Shown here piece after piece: positions 14,575-23,772 of a stretch of DNA of 44,509 bases. The notes under the pieces were generated by a model. The model was not told where the DNA came from, searched no databases, and saw only the letters and a program-made list of their open reading frames with translations. Each line of letters opens with the position of its first letter. Position 1 is the stretch's first letter. The position numbers and the translations under genes are program-made. Source of the stretch: Gemmatimonadota bacterium (GTDB taxonomy: Bacteria; Gemmatimonadota; Gemmatimonadetes; Longimicrobiales; Gaopeijiaceae); NCBI GenBank assembly GCA_028874905.1, contig JAPPGZ010000048.1, positions 1-44,509 on the forward strand, written 5' to 3'.

Positions 14575-16056
14575 CTACAGCCCCGGTGGCCCTCCCGGTC
14601 CCGGCGGCGGCTCGCCCAGCACGAAGTCCCGCCGGTAGTACAGCGTGCCGCGCTTCACGGTCAGCTCCACCGAGCGGAGGCTCTCCGCGCCGGCCAGCGG
14701 ATCCTCGCGCAGGAACATGATGTTCCCGTGCTTGCCGGGTTCCAGCGTGCCGACCGTTTCCTCCAGGCCTAGGGCGACCGCACCGTGGTAGCTGGCCGCT
14801 TTCAGCACGTCCATCATGGGCATGCCGACTTCCTCATGCAGCAGTCGGATCTCCTCGTGGAGCGCTGGGAACGCTGAGTCGGGCGGGGTCATGCCGTCGG
14901 TGCCCGCCGCGATCATGACGCCGGCCTCGTAGGCCTTCCGCGTCAGTGCCATCGCATCCGCGGTCTCGCACCGCGGGCGCACGCCTCGGCGGCGGCGGTC
15001 GATCGGCGGAATGGGCCGGCGGTCCGGACGCGCGCGGGCACTGTCCCCGGCCGTGCGTGGCGGCGCGGCCCCAACGGTATCCACCGCCGCCATGCGCCGC
15101 TGGCCGATCTGGACCACGATGCGCAGGGTCGCGTCCAGGACCGTCCCGTTCCGCCGCATCGCCGCGAACACCGAATCGATCGCCGGGTCGTCGAGGCTCA
15201 CGTCCACGAACCCGGAACGAAGCCCCTCCTGGCCTTCCCGGAATACATCGTCGGGGATCGCCGCGCTCCCGACGTCGCATACATGAGACATCGCGCGTAC
15301 GCCCGCGCGCGCGATCTCCAGCGCCCGGGCGGGCCCGACATGCACATGCGCCCACACCGGGATCCCCTGTCTGCGGGCCTCGGCCGCAATCGCCGCGAGC
15401 AGGTTCCCGTCGATTGCCGCGTACGTCTTGATGCCGGTGGCCCAGGTTCCCCTGGCCAGCGTCACAGCCTCCACCAGGTCCGTCTCCTCGGTGATTGCCT
15501 GCATCCACGTCACCTCGCCCGGCGTCTCGCCCGCCGCCGACGACACGGTGCGCGGATCGGTGAAGAACTCGGGGCCGGCCATCAGCGCCGCGAAGCGCAG
15601 GTCGGGTGCATCGATCTCCTTCACGAGCGACGCCCGTTGCAGGTCCATGAGCGACCGCACGTCGCCCGCCATGTCCCGCGCCGTCGTGATGCCGCCGTAC
15701 AGCTGCCGGTTGAGGATGAATTCGGCCCGGGCGCGGTTCGCCATCGTGGCCACGTGCGTATGCGACTCGATCAAGCCCGGGATCGCGAACCAGGCACTTG
15801 CATCCACCACTTCGGCCCCATCGCGCAGCTCGGCGCCCAGTTCGCCGACGGGCACGACCGCTACAATCTCTTCCCCCTCCAAAACGATGGCCATATCGGT
15901 CCGCGGAGGAGCGCCTGTGCCGTCGACCACGGTAGCGCCCGCGAAGATGATCCTGTCGGCTGCTTCGGCCTCCGCGCCCGGCACGTCCTGGGCATGCAGA
16001 AGCCCACTTGCCGCAATTGTAGCCAGCAGGCCGAAGAGGTTGCCCCGTGCACTCAT
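14575..16056 (-). CDS. exported metal-dependent amidohydrolase (imidazolonepropionase/prolidase-like)
   Basis: A 493-residue protein with a Sec signal ending near LLHAQDV. The TIM-barrel amidohydrolase motifs are present: LIESHTHVATM (His99, His101), a candidate metal-bridging Lys in GIKTYAAID, His pairs in WAHVHVG and MSHVCD, and Asp in AAGTDGMTPPD. The closing LEPGKHGNIMFLREDPL is the usual composite beta-domain return. It should hydrolyse a cyclic amide, peptide or xenobiotic outside the cytoplasm. Between the sixth and eighth strands (about residues 333-362) lies an Arg/Pro-rich low-complexity stretch (ARARPDRRPIPPIDRRRRGV) that is foreign to the fold. It may be an insertion or a compensated double frameshift. 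Confidence 0.85.
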   Translation of the reverse strand: MSARGNLFGLLATIAASGLLHAQDVPGAEAEAADRIIFAGATVVDGTGAPPRTDMAIVLEGEEIVAVVPVGELGAELRDGAEVVDASAWFAIPGLIESHTHVATMANRARAEFILNRQLYGGITTARDMAGDVRSLMDLQRASLVKEIDAPDLRFAALMAGPEFFTDPRTVSSAAGETPGEVTWMQAITEETDLVEAVTLARGTWATGIKTYAAIDGNLLAAIAAEARRQGIPVWAHVHVGPARALEIARAGVRAMSHVCDVGSAAIPDDVFREGQEGLRSGFVDVSLDDPAIDSVFAAMRRNGTVLDATLRIVVQIGQRRMAAVDTVGAAPPRTAGDSARARPDRRPIPPIDRRRRGVRPRCETADAMALTRKAYEAGVMIAAGTDGMTPPDSAFPALHEEIRLLHEEVGMPMMDVLKAASYHGAVALGLEETVGTLEPGKHGNIMFLREDPLAGAESLRSVELTVKRGTLYYRRDFVLGEPPPGPGGPPGL

Positions 16057-16129
16057 GATGGCCGGTGCCCTTTCACAAGGAGTTGGCGAGTTGCCGGGAC
16101 AATATACGACCGCCGCCGGCCACCCGCTT

Positions 16130-16157
16130 TTGCTCCGCGGAACAAATGGCGTACTTT
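16130..16157 (+). promoter_or_regulatory. candidate promoter for accA
   Basis: TTGCTC (16130-16135), a 16-nt spacer, then TACTTT (16152-16157), in the only AT-rich part of the amidohydrolase/accA divergent gap. AAGGAG (16176-16181) follows 10 nt before GTG 16192. The boxes are weak matches. Confidence 0.3.
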
Positions 16158-16191
16158 TACGATTCCCCTTTTTTCAAGGAGTTTCCGCCAA

Positions 16192-17154
16192 GTGTCTTCA
16201 TCAGCACATCTGGCGTTTGAGCGGGACATAGTCGAGCTGGAGGACCAGATCGCCCGGTTGCGGGAGATGGCATCCAAGCGCGGCCTGGACGTGGCCGACG
16301 AGGTCCGCGTCCTGACCGCCAAGCTCGAAGTGCTTCGTGACGAGACCTATCGCAGCCTGACCCCGATGGAGCAGGTGCAGGTGGCCCGCCATCCGCGGCG
16401 CCCGTACACCCTGGACTACATATCGGGCATCTTCACGGACTGGTTCGAGCTCAAGGGCGACCGGGGCTATCGCAACGACGAGGCGATCGTGGGCGGGTGG
16501 GCCCGGCTGAACGGACAGTCCATCATGGTGATCGGGCATCAGAAGGGCCGGGACATGAAGGCGAACCTGCGCCGCAACTTCGGGATGCCCCACCCGGAGG
16601 GATACCGCAAGGCGCTTCGCCTCATGCGCATGGCCGAGAAGTTCGGCCGTCCGGTGGTCACGATGATCGACACGCCGGGGGCCTATCCCGGCTTCGGCGC
16701 CGAAGAGCGCGGCCAGGCGGAAGCGATCGCCACGAACCTGCGCGAGATGGCCCGCCTGCGAGTCCCGACGATCTCGGTGGTGATCGGCGAGGGCGGCTCC
16801 GGCGGGGCGCTGGCCCTGGGGGTCACGGACCGCATCCTGGTGCTCGAGCATTCCATCTACTCGGTGATCTCGCCCGAGGGTTGCGCCGCCATCCTCTGGC
16901 GTTCCGCCGACGAGCGGGAGAAGGCCGCGCGGGCTCTGCGGCTCACGTCGTCCGACCTGTTGTCGCTGGGCGTGGCGGACGAGCTGATTCCCGAACCGCC
17001 GGGCGGAGCCCACGCCGATCCGGAGTCCACCATGGCCGCGCTTGCCGACGCCCTGAAGCGGCACCTCGACGAACTCGCCGCGATGACACCCGACGACATG
17101 GTGGCGCGGCGCTGGGCGAAGTACGAAACCCTGGGCGAATGGACCGAGGTGTAG
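16192..17154 (+). CDS. accA: acetyl-CoA carboxylase carboxyltransferase subunit alpha
   Basis: A 320-residue protein, the usual AccA length. It forms the alpha2beta2 carboxyltransferase that moves CO2 from biotin to acetyl-CoA, the first step of fatty-acid synthesis, in the cytoplasm. Conserved blocks are FERDIVELEDQIARLREM, GDRGYRNDEAIVGG, YRKALRLMRMAEKFGRPVV, DTPGAYPGFGAEERGQ, VIGEGGSGGALALGV and YSVISPEGCAAILWR. The start is GTG 16192, chosen because AAGGAG lies 10 nt upstream and the N-terminal coiled helix starts at once. No accD is nearby. ricT follows after 28 bp. Confidence 0.96.
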   Translation: MSSSAHLAFERDIVELEDQIARLREMASKRGLDVADEVRVLTAKLEVLRDETYRSLTPMEQVQVARHPRRPYTLDYISGIFTDWFELKGDRGYRNDEAIVGGWARLNGQSIMVIGHQKGRDMKANLRRNFGMPHPEGYRKALRLMRMAEKFGRPVVTMIDTPGAYPGFGAEERGQAEAIATNLREMARLRVPTISVVIGEGGSGGALALGVTDRILVLEHSIYSVISPEGCAAILWRSADEREKAARALRLTSSDLLSLGVADELIPEPPGGAHADPESTMAALADALKRHLDELAAMTPDDMVARRWAKYETLGEWTEV

Positions 17155-17182
17155 TGGCCCGTGGACAAAGACTGCTAGCAGG

Positions 17183-18019
17183 ATGTCCGGCTTCGCCGAG
17201 GTGAGCTTCAAGGGCACGCGCCGGGGCTACTTCCGGTTCGACGCGCTCGAGCTGTCGCCGGGGGATCCGGTGATCGTACAGTCGGACCGGGGAGAGGACC
17301 TGGGACGCGTGACCGCGCTTGGAAGCATTGCCGAGCGGAAGTGTTCGTCGTCGGGCGGCTGTGCCACGCCCACGCCATCGCTGCGCGTGATCCGCCGGGC
17401 GGCGGCCGAGGAGGTGGCACGTGCCCGGCACAAGGCCGACGACGAGCGGCGCGCCCGGCTGGAAACGCGCCAGCACGTCGCGCGCCACGGCCTCAAGATG
17501 AAGGTCACCGAGACCGAATGGCAGTTCGACCGCAAGAAGCTGATCATCTATTTCACCGCCGAGAAACGGGTGGACTTCCGCGCGCTTGTCCGCGACCTGG
17601 CGCGCGCCTTTCGCACCCGTATCGAGCTCAAGCAGATCGGCGTCCGGGACGAAGCCGCGCTGCTGGGCGGCGTGGGGCGGTGCGGGCGGGAACTGTGCTG
17701 CTCGACATGGCTCCCCGAACTGAGACCCGTGAGCCTGCAGCTCGCCAAGGATCAGAGCCTGTCGCTCAACCCGGCCCAGATTTCCGGTTGTTGCGGCCGT
17801 CTCATGTGCTGTCTGATGTATGAACACCAGAGTTACGTCGAGGCCCGCCGCCGTTTCCCCCGCGAGGGCAGGAAGATCCGCACGGGCCTCGGGCATGAGC
17901 GCGTGGTCAACGTGAACATCTTCACCGAGACGATCACGCTGCGGAGCGACGACGGTGAGCAGCGGGTCGTCACCGTCGCCGAACTGAAGGAAGAAATGGC
18001 GACCCGGCAGGGGAGATAG
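17183..18019 (+). CDS. ricT: PSP1-domain protein RicT (YaaT)
   Basis: A 278-residue PSP1/YaaT family protein. In Bacillus, RicT works with RicA and RicF in an Fe-S-containing complex that helps RNase Y mature mRNAs. Here RLIYF-type strands (KKLIIYFTAEKRVDFRAL), RTRIELKQIGVRDEAALLGG and the Cys-rich GRELCCSTW and GCCGRLMCCLMYE blocks are diagnostic. An additional CSSSGGC lies near residue 55. The C-terminus (RVVNVNIFTETITLRSDDGE) is a small beta-barrel. It follows accA closely and precedes the DUF885 gene by 6 bp. ricA/ricF partners are not in the window. Confidence 0.9.
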   Translation: MSGFAEVSFKGTRRGYFRFDALELSPGDPVIVQSDRGEDLGRVTALGSIAERKCSSSGGCATPTPSLRVIRRAAAEEVARARHKADDERRARLETRQHVARHGLKMKVTETEWQFDRKKLIIYFTAEKRVDFRALVRDLARAFRTRIELKQIGVRDEAALLGGVGRCGRELCCSTWLPELRPVSLQLAKDQSLSLNPAQISGCCGRLMCCLMYEHQSYVEARRRFPREGRKIRTGLGHERVVNVNIFTETITLRSDDGEQRVVTVAELKEEMATRQGR

Positions 18020-18025
18020 ACTCGA

Positions 18026-19810
18026 ATGAAGCGCATTGCCTTTCCGCTTGCACTGTGCGTGTCGGCCGCAGCCTGTGCCGACCCCGGTGTGACGGCCGAT
18101 CCCGCGCAAGCGTTGGCGGCCGTGGCCGAGGACGTCTGGCAGCGGCAGCTCGAGGTTGACCTGCGGGCACGCGCGAGAGAAGGTCTGCCCCTGAACCGGC
18201 TGCCGATTCCCACGCTTGAGCGCGCCCAGGCCGACGCCGACTTCAGCCGTGCGGTTCTCGACCGCCTGGACGCGATCGATACCGACGCCCTCGGGGCCGA
18301 CGACCGGATCACCTGGGAAGTGCTGCGCCGCGGTGCGGAGATGACGATCGAAGGTCTTGACCACTATTGGGTCATCACCAACGTGCTCACACCGTACTCT
18401 TCGCCGATCGGGGCCCTGCGCCAGCTCTTCGGGATGGTGCCGGTGGCCGATGACGCGGGCCGGGAGGCCTACCTCACGCTCCTTGCCCAGGTGCCCGAGG
18501 CGGTCACATTCGTCGAGTCCCATGCGCGCGGCCAGATGGAACGGGGTATCACCGTGCCCGAGCCCAACATGGATGCCGTGGTGGGGATCGTTCGTGCGAG
18601 TATCGCCCCGTTTTCCACCGGTCCCTTCGCGGTGGCGGAGGCGCGCCTCGGGGCTCAGGGCGGGGATCAGGGCGCGGGCGATGACGGCACGGCGGCCTTC
18701 GTCGCCGAAGCCGAGCGCATCGTCGCAGATGAGATCAACCCCGCGCTGGAGAGCCTCGCCGCCTTCCTCGGCGGCGAATACCGCGAAGCCGCCGCGCCCG
18801 AGGTCGGGCTGTCGCGCCAACCCGGGGGCGAAGCGGCCTACCGCTACCTGGTGCGTGCGCATACCACCATGGACATCACGCCGGAGGAGATCCACGAGAT
18901 CGGCCTGCAGAACGTGGCCGATGTCGAGGAGCAGATGCTCGCTGTCCAGGCGCGCATCGGCTTCGAAGGGTCCATCGACGACTTCAGGCGCCACATACCG
19001 ACCAACCCGGACTACTTCCCCAGGACGGTGGAAGAGGTGCGGGAACGCTTCGATTCGCCTTCCCGGCGGTTCTTCGAGCGCGCGGACGAGTTCTTCCTCA
19101 CCAAGCCCGATGCGCCCTTCGGCGCCCGGCGCCTCGATCCGGCCCTGGAGGGCTCCCAGACCTTCGGGTACTACAACCCGCCCACGCCGAACGACCCGGT
19201 CGGCTACTACAACTTCAACGGCTCCAATCTCGACCAGCGCAGCTGGCTGACCTATGCCGGGATTTCACTTCACGAACTCTTCCCCGGCCACCACTTCCAC
19301 ATCACCCGCCAGTACGCCAACGACGCCCTCCCCGCGGTGCGGCGCAACGGCATGCACACGGCGTACACGGAAGGGTGGGGCATGTATTCGACCTTTCTGG
19401 GCATCGACTCGGGCTTCCTCGCCGACGATCCCCTGAGCGAGTACGGGGCCTACATGATGGAGGTCTTCGTCGCTACCCGGCTCGTCGTCGACACGGGCAT
19501 GAACCTGCTTGGCTGGACCTTGGAAGAGGGCCGCCAGTACATGCGCGAGCACATCTTCGATTCCGAAACCCAGATCGCGTCCGAGTCCCTGCGCTATTCG
19601 ACCGACATGTGGGGGCAGGCGCTCGGCTACCAGATGGGCAAACGCGCGATCCTCGGTTTGCGGCACAAGGCGGAAGCGGAGCTGGGAGACGACTTCGATT
19701 TGCGCCGCTTCCACGAAGCCGTGCTCGGACCGGGATCGCTCCCGATAACCGTCCTGGAGAGCCACATCGACCGCTTCATCGAGGCGGAGCGGCGCACGGC
19801 CGGCTCCTGA
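18026..19810 (+). CDS. DUF885 family metallo-hydrolase lipoprotein
   Basis: A 594-residue exported protein. The signal LALCVSAAACADPG ends in a probable lipidated Cys. The DUF885 zinc motif SLHELFPGHHFH gives HExxxGHH (His416, Glu417, His422, His423), with a second acidic site in YTEGWGMYSTFL. The C-terminal block YSTDMWGQALGYQMGKR is also conserved. The family is close to M32/M3-like gluzincins; members act as dipeptidases or carboxypeptidases. It is the first gene of a tight run with the M20 peptidase (no gap) and the ABC transporter genes, so it probably supplies short peptides or amines for uptake. Confidence 0.9.
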   Translation: MKRIAFPLALCVSAAACADPGVTADPAQALAAVAEDVWQRQLEVDLRARAREGLPLNRLPIPTLERAQADADFSRAVLDRLDAIDTDALGADDRITWEVLRRGAEMTIEGLDHYWVITNVLTPYSSPIGALRQLFGMVPVADDAGREAYLTLLAQVPEAVTFVESHARGQMERGITVPEPNMDAVVGIVRASIAPFSTGPFAVAEARLGAQGGDQGAGDDGTAAFVAEAERIVADEINPALESLAAFLGGEYREAAAPEVGLSRQPGGEAAYRYLVRAHTTMDITPEEIHEIGLQNVADVEEQMLAVQARIGFEGSIDDFRRHIPTNPDYFPRTVEEVRERFDSPSRRFFERADEFFLTKPDAPFGARRLDPALEGSQTFGYYNPPTPNDPVGYYNFNGSNLDQRSWLTYAGISLHELFPGHHFHITRQYANDALPAVRRNGMHTAYTEGWGMYSTFLGIDSGFLADDPLSEYGAYMMEVFVATRLVVDTGMNLLGWTLEEGRQYMREHIFDSETQIASESLRYSTDMWGQALGYQMGKRAILGLRHKAEAELGDDFDLRRFHEAVLGPGSLPITVLESHIDRFIEAERRTAGS

Positions 19811-21454
19811 ATGCCCATGTCACCAGCTATGCCCCTGAAGCCAATGCCCCGCACCCACGTGACGCGCACCCGCGCGCCCCGGGTCTGCACGCCCCGCCCG
19901 ATCCGGCGCGCGACGGCGTTCCTGCCACCCTTGGCGCTCGCCCTTTTCCCGGTCTTCGTCTCTGCCCAGTCCGGGGCCGATGTGGCCAGCGCTTACCGCC
20001 GCGCCCACGAGGCGGAGATCGTGCGCGACTTCGCCGAGATGCTGACCTACCCGAACCGCGCGCAGGACATCGAGGACGTCACGCGCGCCGGGCTCTACAT
20101 CCGCGATCGCGTGCGCGAAGCGGGCGCCGAATCGGAACTCCTGACCCTGGACGGCGTGGCGCCGCTCGTCTACGGCAGGCTGTCGGTACCGGGCGCGACG
20201 CGCACGCTGGGCATCTACGCGCACTACGACGGCCAGCCGGTCGACCCCGCCAACTGGACCCATCCGCCCTTCGAGCCCACCCTCTATTCGGCCTCGATGG
20301 AGGAGGACGGCGAGCCGATCCCGTTCCCGGCGCCCGGCGAGGCGGTCGACCCCGAATGGCGCCTCTACGCGCGCTCGGCTGGCGACGACAAGGCGCCGAT
20401 CGCGGCGGTTATCGAGGTGCTGAAGGCGTTTCGCGAAGGCGGTGTGACGCCCACCTCGAACCTGGTCTTCTTCTTCGACGGCGAAGAGGAGGCGGGTTCG
20501 CGGAACCTGGACCGCTACATGGAAATGCAGAGCGAGGTGCTCGACGAGATCGACATCTGGCTCTTCTTCGACGGTCCCGCCCACCAGAGCGGACGGCCCC
20601 AGCTGACCTTCGGGGTGCGCGGCGCGATGGGCATGGAGGTCACGGTCTACGGGGCCACGCGCAACCTTCATTCGGGCCACTACGGGAACTGGACGCCCGA
20701 CACTGGCAACATCCTGGCGCACCTGCTGGCGTCGATGAAGGACGAAGATGGCCGCGTCCTAGTCGAAGGCTGGTACGACACCGCCGACCCGATCGGCGAC
20801 GAGGAACGGGCCGCGCTCGCGTCGATTCCCGATGTGGACCCGCTCCTCCGCGAGCAACTGGGACTCGCCTGGACCGAGGGTCAGCCCGAAACGATCGCCG
20901 AGCGGCTGCTCCTGCCCGCGCTGAACGTTCGCGGCATGACGAGCGGGAACACCGGCGCCCTTGCGCGGAACGTCATTCCGAACACGGCGGTAGCAGCGCT
21001 GGGCATCCGCCTGGTGAAGGGCAACGATGCCGACCACCTGCGCCAGCTGGTCGTCAACCACATCGAGGCGCAGGGATTCCACGTGGTGTCCGAGGACCCC
21101 GACATGGAGACGCGGCTGCGCTACCCCAGGATCGCCAAGGTGACGGGGGGCGGCGGCTATCCGGCGGCGCGCACGAGCATGGCCGACCCCTTCGTGCAAC
21201 AGGTCATCGGGGCGGCCACGCGGGCCGCCGACCGGGCGTTCGGGCCGGGGTCGCTCGTGCTCGCGCCGGGAATGGGGGGCACGCTGCCGCTCTACCTCTT
21301 CACCGATGTGGCGGGCAGGCCGGCGATCGTGGTCCCGGTGGCCAATCACGACAACAACCAGCACGCCCCCGACGAGAATCTGCGCATCGGGAACCTGTGG
21401 TACGCGATCGACCTCTACGCGGCGCTGCTCACCATGCCCGGGGGCGTGTCGTGA
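19811..21454 (+). CDS. exported M20 family metallopeptidase (CPG2/dipeptidase-like)
   Basis: A 547-residue di-zinc peptidase. The start ATG 19811 abuts the DUF885 stop. A long Arg/Pro-rich n-region precedes the signal core FLPPLALALFPVFVSAQSG. Metal ligands are in YAHYDGQPVD (His, Asp), FFFDGEEEAGS (catalytic Glu plus ligand Glu), LFFDGPAHQ (Asp) and HDNNQHAPDENL (final His). The lid-domain His lies in NLHSGHYGNW. It is longer than a typical M20 (400-480 residues) because of the leader and a bulkier lid. It should cleave dipeptides or N-acyl amino acids in the periplasm. Its stop overlaps the ATPase start (GTGA). Confidence 0.93.
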   Translation: MPMSPAMPLKPMPRTHVTRTRAPRVCTPRPIRRATAFLPPLALALFPVFVSAQSGADVASAYRRAHEAEIVRDFAEMLTYPNRAQDIEDVTRAGLYIRDRVREAGAESELLTLDGVAPLVYGRLSVPGATRTLGIYAHYDGQPVDPANWTHPPFEPTLYSASMEEDGEPIPFPAPGEAVDPEWRLYARSAGDDKAPIAAVIEVLKAFREGGVTPTSNLVFFFDGEEEAGSRNLDRYMEMQSEVLDEIDIWLFFDGPAHQSGRPQLTFGVRGAMGMEVTVYGATRNLHSGHYGNWTPDTGNILAHLLASMKDEDGRVLVEGWYDTADPIGDEERAALASIPDVDPLLREQLGLAWTEGQPETIAERLLLPALNVRGMTSGNTGALARNVIPNTAVAALGIRLVKGNDADHLRQLVVNHIEAQGFHVVSEDPDMETRLRYPRIAKVTGGGGYPAARTSMADPFVQQVIGAATRAADRAFGPGSLVLAPGMGGTLPLYLFTDVAGRPAIVVPVANHDNNQHAPDENLRIGNLWYAIDLYAALLTMPGGVS

Positions 21455-22602
21455 CGGCGGAGGAGGGGGTGGTGGGGGGAGAGGGCGCCCCGCACGTCGC
21501 GTTCGAAGGAGTCAGCAAGAGCTACGACGGCACCACCCTGGTCGTGAAGGACTTCAACCTCGAGGTGGCGAAGGGCGAATTCGTCACCCTGCTCGGCCCC
21601 TCGGGATCGGGCAAGACCACGATCCTGATGATGCTGGCGGGCTTTCAGTCCCCCACCACAGGACGTATTCGCATCGAGGGCGAGTCGGTCGAGGACCTGC
21701 CCCCGCGAACGCGCGGCATCGGGATGGTGTTCCAGAACTACGCGCTCTTTCCGCACATGACCGTTGGACAGAACCTCGCGTTCCCCCTCGAGGTCCGCGG
21801 CATGAGCGGGGAGGAGCGGCACGAGCGGGTCGTGCGGGCGCTGAAGCTGGTCCGCCTCGAAGGGATGGACGACCGGCGTCCAGGCCAGCTCTCGGGCGGG
21901 CAGCAGCAACGCGTCGCGATCGCCCGCGCACTGGTCTTCGAGCCGAGTCTTGTCCTGATGGACGAGCCTCTGGGCGCACTGGACCGGAGTCTGCGCGAGG
22001 AGATGCAGTACGAGATCCGCCGCATCCACCGCGAACTGGCGGTCACGATCGTGTACGTGACGCACGACCAGCAGGAGGCGATGGTCATGTCCGACCGGAT
22101 CGCCGTGCTCAAGGATGGCGTAGTCGAACAGATCGCCCCACCGGAAGTGCTCTATGAGGAGCCGGAGCGTGCGTTCGTGGCACGGTTCATCGGCGAGAAC
22201 AACCGACTGCACGGACGCGTGGTGTCGGTGGACGGTGCGCTGTGCGACGTGGATGCCGGGCGGGAGCACATTCGCGCGCTGCGGGTGGTGGACTGTGAGC
22301 CGGGTGACCGTGTAACCCTGTCGATCCGTCCGGAGCGGGTCTCGGTGAACCCCGAGCCGGGCACCTTCGGAAACCAGGTAGGGGCCACCGTTCGCGACCT
22401 GGCGTTTCTGGGCGACCACCTGCGGGTGCACATGGAAGCCTGTGGCCGCAAGGACTTCATCGCGAAGATCCCCAACATCGTGGGACACGGCGGGATTCTA
22501 GTGGGCGACACCGTCCGCGTCGGCTGGACGGTCACCGACTGCCGGGTCCTCGACTACGAAACCAAATCGGACCGAAAGGAAGAAGATGACGAGACCACCT
22601 GA
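21451..22602 (+). CDS. potA: ABC transporter ATP-binding protein, spermidine/putrescine type (PotA-like)
   Basis: About 383 residues from GTG 21451, which overlaps the M20 stop by four bases. The Walker A (GPSGSGKTT), Q-loop (VFQNYALFPHMTV), signature (LSGGQQQRVAIARAL), Walker B (LVLMDEPLGALD) and H-loop (YVTHDQQEAM) are all intact. A C-terminal TOBE-like regulatory domain begins near ENNRLHGRV and includes LSIRPERVSV. It powers the two permeases downstream. The substrate class is assigned from family membership of the whole operon (polyamine/opine/Fe-type importers) and is not proved. It overlaps the binding-protein gene by 17 bp. Confidence 0.92.
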   Translation: MTAEEGVVGGEGAPHVAFEGVSKSYDGTTLVVKDFNLEVAKGEFVTLLGPSGSGKTTILMMLAGFQSPTTGRIRIEGESVEDLPPRTRGIGMVFQNYALFPHMTVGQNLAFPLEVRGMSGEERHERVVRALKLVRLEGMDDRRPGQLSGGQQQRVAIARALVFEPSLVLMDEPLGALDRSLREEMQYEIRRIHRELAVTIVYVTHDQQEAMVMSDRIAVLKDGVVEQIAPPEVLYEEPERAFVARFIGENNRLHGRVVSVDGALCDVDAGREHIRALRVVDCEPGDRVTLSIRPERVSVNPEPGTFGNQVGATVRDLAFLGDHLRVHMEACGRKDFIAKIPNIVGHGGILVGDTVRVGWTVTDCRVLDYETKSDRKEEDDETT

Positions 22603-23701
22603 GTATCGGGCTCGACACAGCGGCATGTCGGGCCTGGCCGCGCTCTTGACCATCGCATGCGCCGGCGCCTTCCAGCCGGCGTACGGGCAGTCACTCACGA
22701 CCGTCTCCTGGGGAGGCTCCTACGGCCGCGCGGTGAACGAAGGCATCAACATCCCCTTCACGGCCGAGACCGGGATCAGGATCAATGTGGAGGACTACAA
22801 CGGCGGACTCGCGCAGATTCGCGCGCAGGTCGACGTGGGGAACATTCACTGGGACGTCGTGGACCTCGAAATCGCGGACGCGGTGCGCGGATGCGACGAA
22901 GGGCTTCTGGAACTGATCGACATCGCCTCGATGCCGCCGGGCCCGGATGGCACGCCAGCCGAGGACGATTTCGTTGCGGATTCCCAGACCGACTGCGGGG
23001 TGGGCGCCGTCTACTGGTCGACGGTATACGCCTACAACTCGGAGAACATCCCGGGCGAGAAGCCCGCGACAATGGCGGACTTCTTCGACCTGGACAGGTT
23101 CCCCGGCCGGCGGGGCATGCGGCGAGTCCCCCAGGTGAACCTGGAATTCGCGCTGATCGCCGACGGTGTCCCGCTGGACGAGGTGTACTCGGTGCTCGAC
23201 ACGCCGGAGGGCCTGAATCGCGCCTTCCGCAAGCTGGACACGATCAAGGACGTGGTGATCTGGTGGGAGGCCGGAGCCCAGCCGCCACAGATGCTGGCGG
23301 ACGGAGAGGTCGTGATGAGCACGGCCTACAACGGCCGCATCTTCAATGCGCAGGTGCTCGAGAACCAGCCGTTCGTGATCGTGTGGGACGGACAGTTGCT
23401 CGACGTCGGGCAAATCGGGATCGTGGCGGGCACGCCGAGGCTGGAGGCGGCGCTCCGTTACGTCGCCTTCGCCAGCCGTGCCGAGTCTCAGGCCGCCGTA
23501 GGGCGGCGCATTTCATACTCTCCGACGCGCCGGTCGGGAGCCCCTCTGGTCACCACCCACGTCGAGACGGGTGTGGAGATGGCGCCGCACATGCCCGCGA
23601 GTCCCGGCAACGTGGATCGTTCGCTGCGCTACGACTGGCAGTGGTGGGTGGACAACCAGGACGAGCTGAACGAGCGCTTCAGCGCGTGGCTGGCGCGCTG
23701 A
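22586..23701 (+). CDS. potD: ABC transporter periplasmic substrate-binding protein (PotD/PotF-like)
   Basis: A 371-residue extracytoplasmic solute-binding protein. The signal peptide MSGLAALLTIACAGAFQPAYG is preceded by a basic leader, and ATG 22635 inside it is a possible alternative start. SLTTVSWGGSYGRAVNEGI, then RINVEDYNGGLAQIRAQVD and NIHWDVVDLE are the usual N-lobe of the SBP_bac_8 polyamine family. DVVIWWEAGAQPPQMLADGE and MSTAYNGRI give the hinge and C-lobe. The ligand cannot be read from sequence. It is followed by an AT-rich gap containing a repeated element before the first permease gene. Confidence 0.88.
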   Translation: MTRPPEYRARHSGMSGLAALLTIACAGAFQPAYGQSLTTVSWGGSYGRAVNEGINIPFTAETGIRINVEDYNGGLAQIRAQVDVGNIHWDVVDLEIADAVRGCDEGLLELIDIASMPPGPDGTPAEDDFVADSQTDCGVGAVYWSTVYAYNSENIPGEKPATMADFFDLDRFPGRRGMRRVPQVNLEFALIADGVPLDEVYSVLDTPEGLNRAFRKLDTIKDVVIWWEAGAQPPQMLADGEVVMSTAYNGRIFNAQVLENQPFVIVWDGQLLDVGQIGIVAGTPRLEAALRYVAFASRAESQAAVGRRISYSPTRRSGAPLVTTHVETGVEMAPHMPASPGNVDRSLRYDWQWWVDNQDELNERFSAWLAR

Positions 23702-23731
23702 GCGCAGTAAGCAAGGCTCAGAAGACGTAAA

Positions 23732-23756
23732 ATGTATACTTTAGTTGACATAATGT
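23732..23756 (+). repeat. 25-bp AT-rich element, copy 1 (inverted partner at 27593-27617)
   Basis: This copy has ATGTAT followed by ACTTTAGTTGACATAATGT. The reverse complement of 27593-27617 is the same except at one base (24 of 25 identical). It lies in the 56-bp potD/potB gap. The core resembles an imperfect palindrome (TGTAwAC-TTTA-GTTGACA). It includes a TTGACA hexamer (23745-23750) that would suit a -35 box. Confidence 0.8.
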
Positions 23757-23772
23757 AATGTTGTTATTACAT
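23753..23772. repeat. short perfect hairpin overlapping the potB start
   Basis: ATGTAAT (23753-23759), gttgtt, then ATTACAT (23766-23772), exact reverse complements. It covers the first annotated ATG of potB (23758) and could hide or define the start. It overlaps the 25-bp element by four bases. Confidence 0.45.

Noticed and set aside
19375..21450. long upstream extension of the potA frame
   Set aside because: It reads through DUF885 and M20 in another frame with Arg/Pro-rich nonsense; homology starts only after GTG 21451.
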